A stretch of DNA of 17,813 nucleotides, from NCBI GenBank assembly GCA_946611495.1, contig CAMODR010000003.1:1-17813 (forward strand), written 5' to 3'. This document shows positions 15,939-17,813 of the stretch, one piece after another. Both the position numbers and the translations under genes were made by a program. Below the pieces are notes generated by a model that saw only the letters and a program-made list of their open reading frames with translations, was not told the DNA's origin and searched no databases. Origin of the DNA: an uncultured Methanobrevibacter sp. (GTDB taxonomy: Archaea; Methanobacteriota; Methanobacteria; Methanobacteriales; Methanobacteriaceae). Position 1 is the stretch's first letter; each line of letters starts with the position of its first letter.

Positions 15939-17216
15939 TTATTTAAATTGAATAGTATTTAAGACTTTTAAACTCTCCTCATCTGTATATGATGACATGT
16001 ATATCTTGTTTTTATAATTAGTCACAATTACATATTTTTCAGTGTTTTCTGAATAAAAGCTATATCCTTTGGTATCTCCAATGTTATATCTGTGCTTATC
16101 CGTTGAATTCACTGAATCCATTAAATCATTTATGGCTCCTTTTATTTCGTTTTTCTGCGGATTATAACTACTTAAATCTGTGACTACAATTTTTATACGT
16201 GTGGAATTTTTATCTGACTTAATTGCATATGAAGTTCCGTCCTCAATTGATTTTTTATTGATAAACCATCCACTTGGTGTTTTAAGAGTGAAATCTTTAG
16301 TCTTTACATCTGTACCCTCGGATAATGAAATGTCGGAATCAGGTTTTGTAACCGTTACAGGAATCTTATCTTTTGTAAAGTTGATGTTATCATTCAAAAG
16401 TGACAGGTTTCCTTCATTATTATAATCAATAACATAACAATAGTCACTGTTTTCTAAACTTAGAAATGCGGTTTTTTTGCCTTCGGAATCATAATTTTCA
16501 GAAACTCCCTTATATCCTGAAACGCCTGATATCTCGCATGATTCTATATTTGTATAACCCTCTTCATTCAAATAGGATTCAAGATTTTTGACAGCTGTAT
16601 CCCCTCCCATTTTTGATGGCAAATAACTTATATTAAGCACATTTTCGCCATTTTCATTAGAAATAATGTACATCGGGACAACTTTGCCTCCAAAACCTGC
16701 AGTATAATTTTCTACGGAACATCCGGGAAGATCTACAGTAAATCCATTTGCAGTTAACTGGGATGATTGATTAGCACCAAACAGTAAAAAAAGAGCAATA
16801 AGCACAATTCCAATAATGCCTGCAATGATTAAAATAGGTGGTTTTGATTCTTTTTCATTTGATTCTGAATATGTTTCTTTATCAATAAGGTCTAAAAAGG
16901 TTTCTTCGTCACTAACTAGGTTTGCTCCGCACTTTGAACAGAATTTAGAATCTTTTACTTCAGCTCCACATTCAGGACATATGACTCTGGATGTGAATTC
17001 AGCACCACATTCCTTGCAGAATTTTGATTTCTTTGGATTTTCAGCTCCACAATTTGGACAGGAAACTGTGGATTTAGTACTGTTTAGGAATTCCATGCCT
17101 AATTTTGTTTGTGGGAGAGTGCTAAATACTTGTTTAACTCCTGTAGCTTTATTGCTTGAAGTTTCAGAAGTTTTGATTGCAGAATCATCTTCTCTCTTAG
17201 ATGAATTGTCCTTCAA
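15939..17216 (-). CDS. Membrane-anchored double zinc-ribbon protein
   Basis: The 425-residue product starts with a Ser/Lys-rich stretch, then two zinc ribbons (Cys53/56/67/70 and Cys80/83/93/96), an acidic spacer and one transmembrane helix at about 127-147 (ILIIAGIIGIVLIALFLLFG). The 270 residues after it should lie outside the cell. They appear to hold two related beta-rich modules, one beginning NGFTVDLPG (157) and one beginning DFTLKTPSGWF. These resemble the PsbP-like modules common in surface proteins of Methanobacteriales. A cytosolic ribbon with an external sensor-like part suggests signalling across the membrane, but no partner is known. The start is TTG at 17216. An in-frame stop lies directly upstream and GGAGG (complement of 17226-17230) lies nine bases ahead, so TTG is well supported. 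Substrate and function are unknown. Confidence 0.87.
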   Translation of the reverse strand: MKDNSSKREDDSAIKTSETSSNKATGVKQVFSTLPQTKLGMEFLNSTKSTVSCPNCGAENPKKSKFCKECGAEFTSRVICPECGAEVKDSKFCSKCGANLVSDEETFLDLIDKETYSESNEKESKPPILIIAGIIGIVLIALFLLFGANQSSQLTANGFTVDLPGCSVENYTAGFGGKVVPMYIISNENGENVLNISYLPSKMGGDTAVKNLESYLNEEGYTNIESCEISGVSGYKGVSENYDSEGKKTAFLSLENSDYCYVIDYNNEGNLSLLNDNINFTKDKIPVTVTKPDSDISLSEGTDVKTKDFTLKTPSGWFINKKSIEDGTSYAIKSDKNSTRIKIVVTDLSSYNPQKNEIKGAINDLMDSVNSTDKHRYNIGDTKGYSFYSENTEKYVIVTNYKNKIYMSSYTDEESLKVLNTIQFK

Positions 17217-17709
17217 TTAATTATTCCTCCTCTTGGGAATTTTTAAAATTTTTAAAATTAAAAAAGATTTTAAATTCTCCTTTTAGATATTGAAATTTTA
17301 AAAACAATGACTTAATAATTCACTGATTTGAGTGGATTATTAAATGTGTGAATGGAATCAAAAATATGTTTTTAGAATCTATACCAATCAGTAATGTTTA
17401 AGCATCCAAAATCACAAAAAAGTGATTCTTATTTAATTATGATGTATTAATATTTATTTTTAAGTTCAAGATATATAAATCTTTAAATTAAACTCTTTGT
17501 GGCTTAAATTTTCAAAAATATTAGATTTATAAGTTTCAAAAAGTTTTTTGAACTGTCCTAATTCAATAATATTTATATATTTTCTATGGTAATATATATT
17601 TAATAGTTTATTGTTCATAATCAAATTATTTTTTTAAAATTAAAATAATTTTTAAAATAGAGCGTCCGGAGTACAATAAATTTAAGGTATGAATTAAAAA
17701 GTGAATAAG
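17217..17709. other. AT-rich gene-free region with promoters
   Basis: About 490 bases hold no credible gene. The left end carries the GGAGG site of the zinc-ribbon gene and TTTAAAA boxes (around 17266-17277) that may be its promoter. A six-base perfect hairpin, AATCAC/GTGATT with a six-A loop, lies at 17410-17427. TTTATATAT at 17572-17580 is a consensus TATA box that would start a plus-strand transcript near 17600. A small GC-rich island (AGCGTCCGGAGTAC, 17661-17674) stands out in this otherwise nearly pure A/T leader. I see no RNA gene. Confidence 0.5.
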
Positions 17710-17813
17710 ATGAATAAAAAGAAAATAATTTTAATATTAACAATATTTTTAGCTATTTTTGTTTTCACACATTCAAATATTTATTCTGGTGGTGAAATTA
17801 AAGGAATATCTGA
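17710..17813 (+). CDS. N-terminus of a secreted or membrane protein (partial, 3' end outside window)
   Basis: The frame is open from ATG 17710 to the window end. The 34 visible residues begin with MNKKK, then a hydrophobic stretch of about 16 residues (IILILTIFLAIFVF), then a polar part (THSNIYSGGE). This is the pattern of a signal peptide or N-terminal anchor. A GTG at 17701 is in frame and could also start the protein. The ribosome site is weak either way. Function cannot be judged from this fragment. Confidence 0.6.
   Translation, partial: MNKKKIILILTIFLAIFVFTHSNIYSGGEIKGIS

Noticed and set aside
16816..17220. 134-residue plus-strand open frame
   Set aside because: It is the antisense of two zinc ribbons and the membrane helix of the minus-strand gene. 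Its repeated S-A-P-H motifs are reverse reading of Cys-Gly-Ala codons.

Overview
The window is strongly AT-rich and looks archaeal. TTTATATA-type TATA boxes lie 50 to 60 bases upstream of several starts, there are GGAGG ribosome sites, TTG and probably ATT start codons, and five of the ten genes are zinc-ribbon or Asn-rich adaptor-type proteins. Together with a bacterial-type Hsp70, this best fits a methanogen of the Methanobrevibacter type (Methanobacteriales). That assignment is inference from composition and protein style. No rRNA, tRNA, insertion sequence, CRISPR array or integrase is visible.

Left part: the C-terminal part of an ImmA-like zinc metallopeptidase enters from outside (1-969). 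It meets, tail to tail with a 13-base overlap, a gene for a zinc ribbon joined by an Asn-rich linker to a bacterial PH-like domain (957-1715, minus). A short divergent promoter region then leads to a giant gene (1789-8733, 2314 aa). This protein keeps the full layout of a DUF4011 / superfamily 1 helicase / MTES_1575-type nuclease, but every helicase motif I can align is damaged. Between the two halves of the motor sit about 1500 residues of helical repeats of two different kinds (periods near 104 and near 185 residues). A triple zinc-ribbon protein (8747-9148) follows immediately and appears to start at ATT.

Middle part: a minus-strand gene (9265-12078) encodes a 937-aa protein with an N-terminal J-domain-like segment in which HPD is RPD. 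It is followed by about ten SAP-like motifs and three exact-period 71-residue repeats. Divergent from it lies a two-gene operon: a TPR protein (12199-13365), overlapping by one base (TAATG) with a divergent Hsp70 (13365-15116). Two stacked terminator hairpins close the operon.

Right part: two minus-strand genes encode a YfaP/DUF2135-like beta domain protein (15232-15801) and a membrane-anchored double zinc-ribbon protein (15939-17216). A gene-free stretch of nearly 500 bases leads to the start of a secreted or membrane protein cut by the window end (from 17710).

How the parts may work together is inference. The J-like/SAP protein, the TPR protein and the Hsp70 look like a dedicated chaperone set, possibly directed to DNA through SAP motifs. 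The giant pseudo-helicase with its zinc-ribbon partner looks like a nucleic-acid-binding scaffold derived from a defence-type helicase-nuclease. The grouping of these proteins is the most likely candidate for an undescribed system here.
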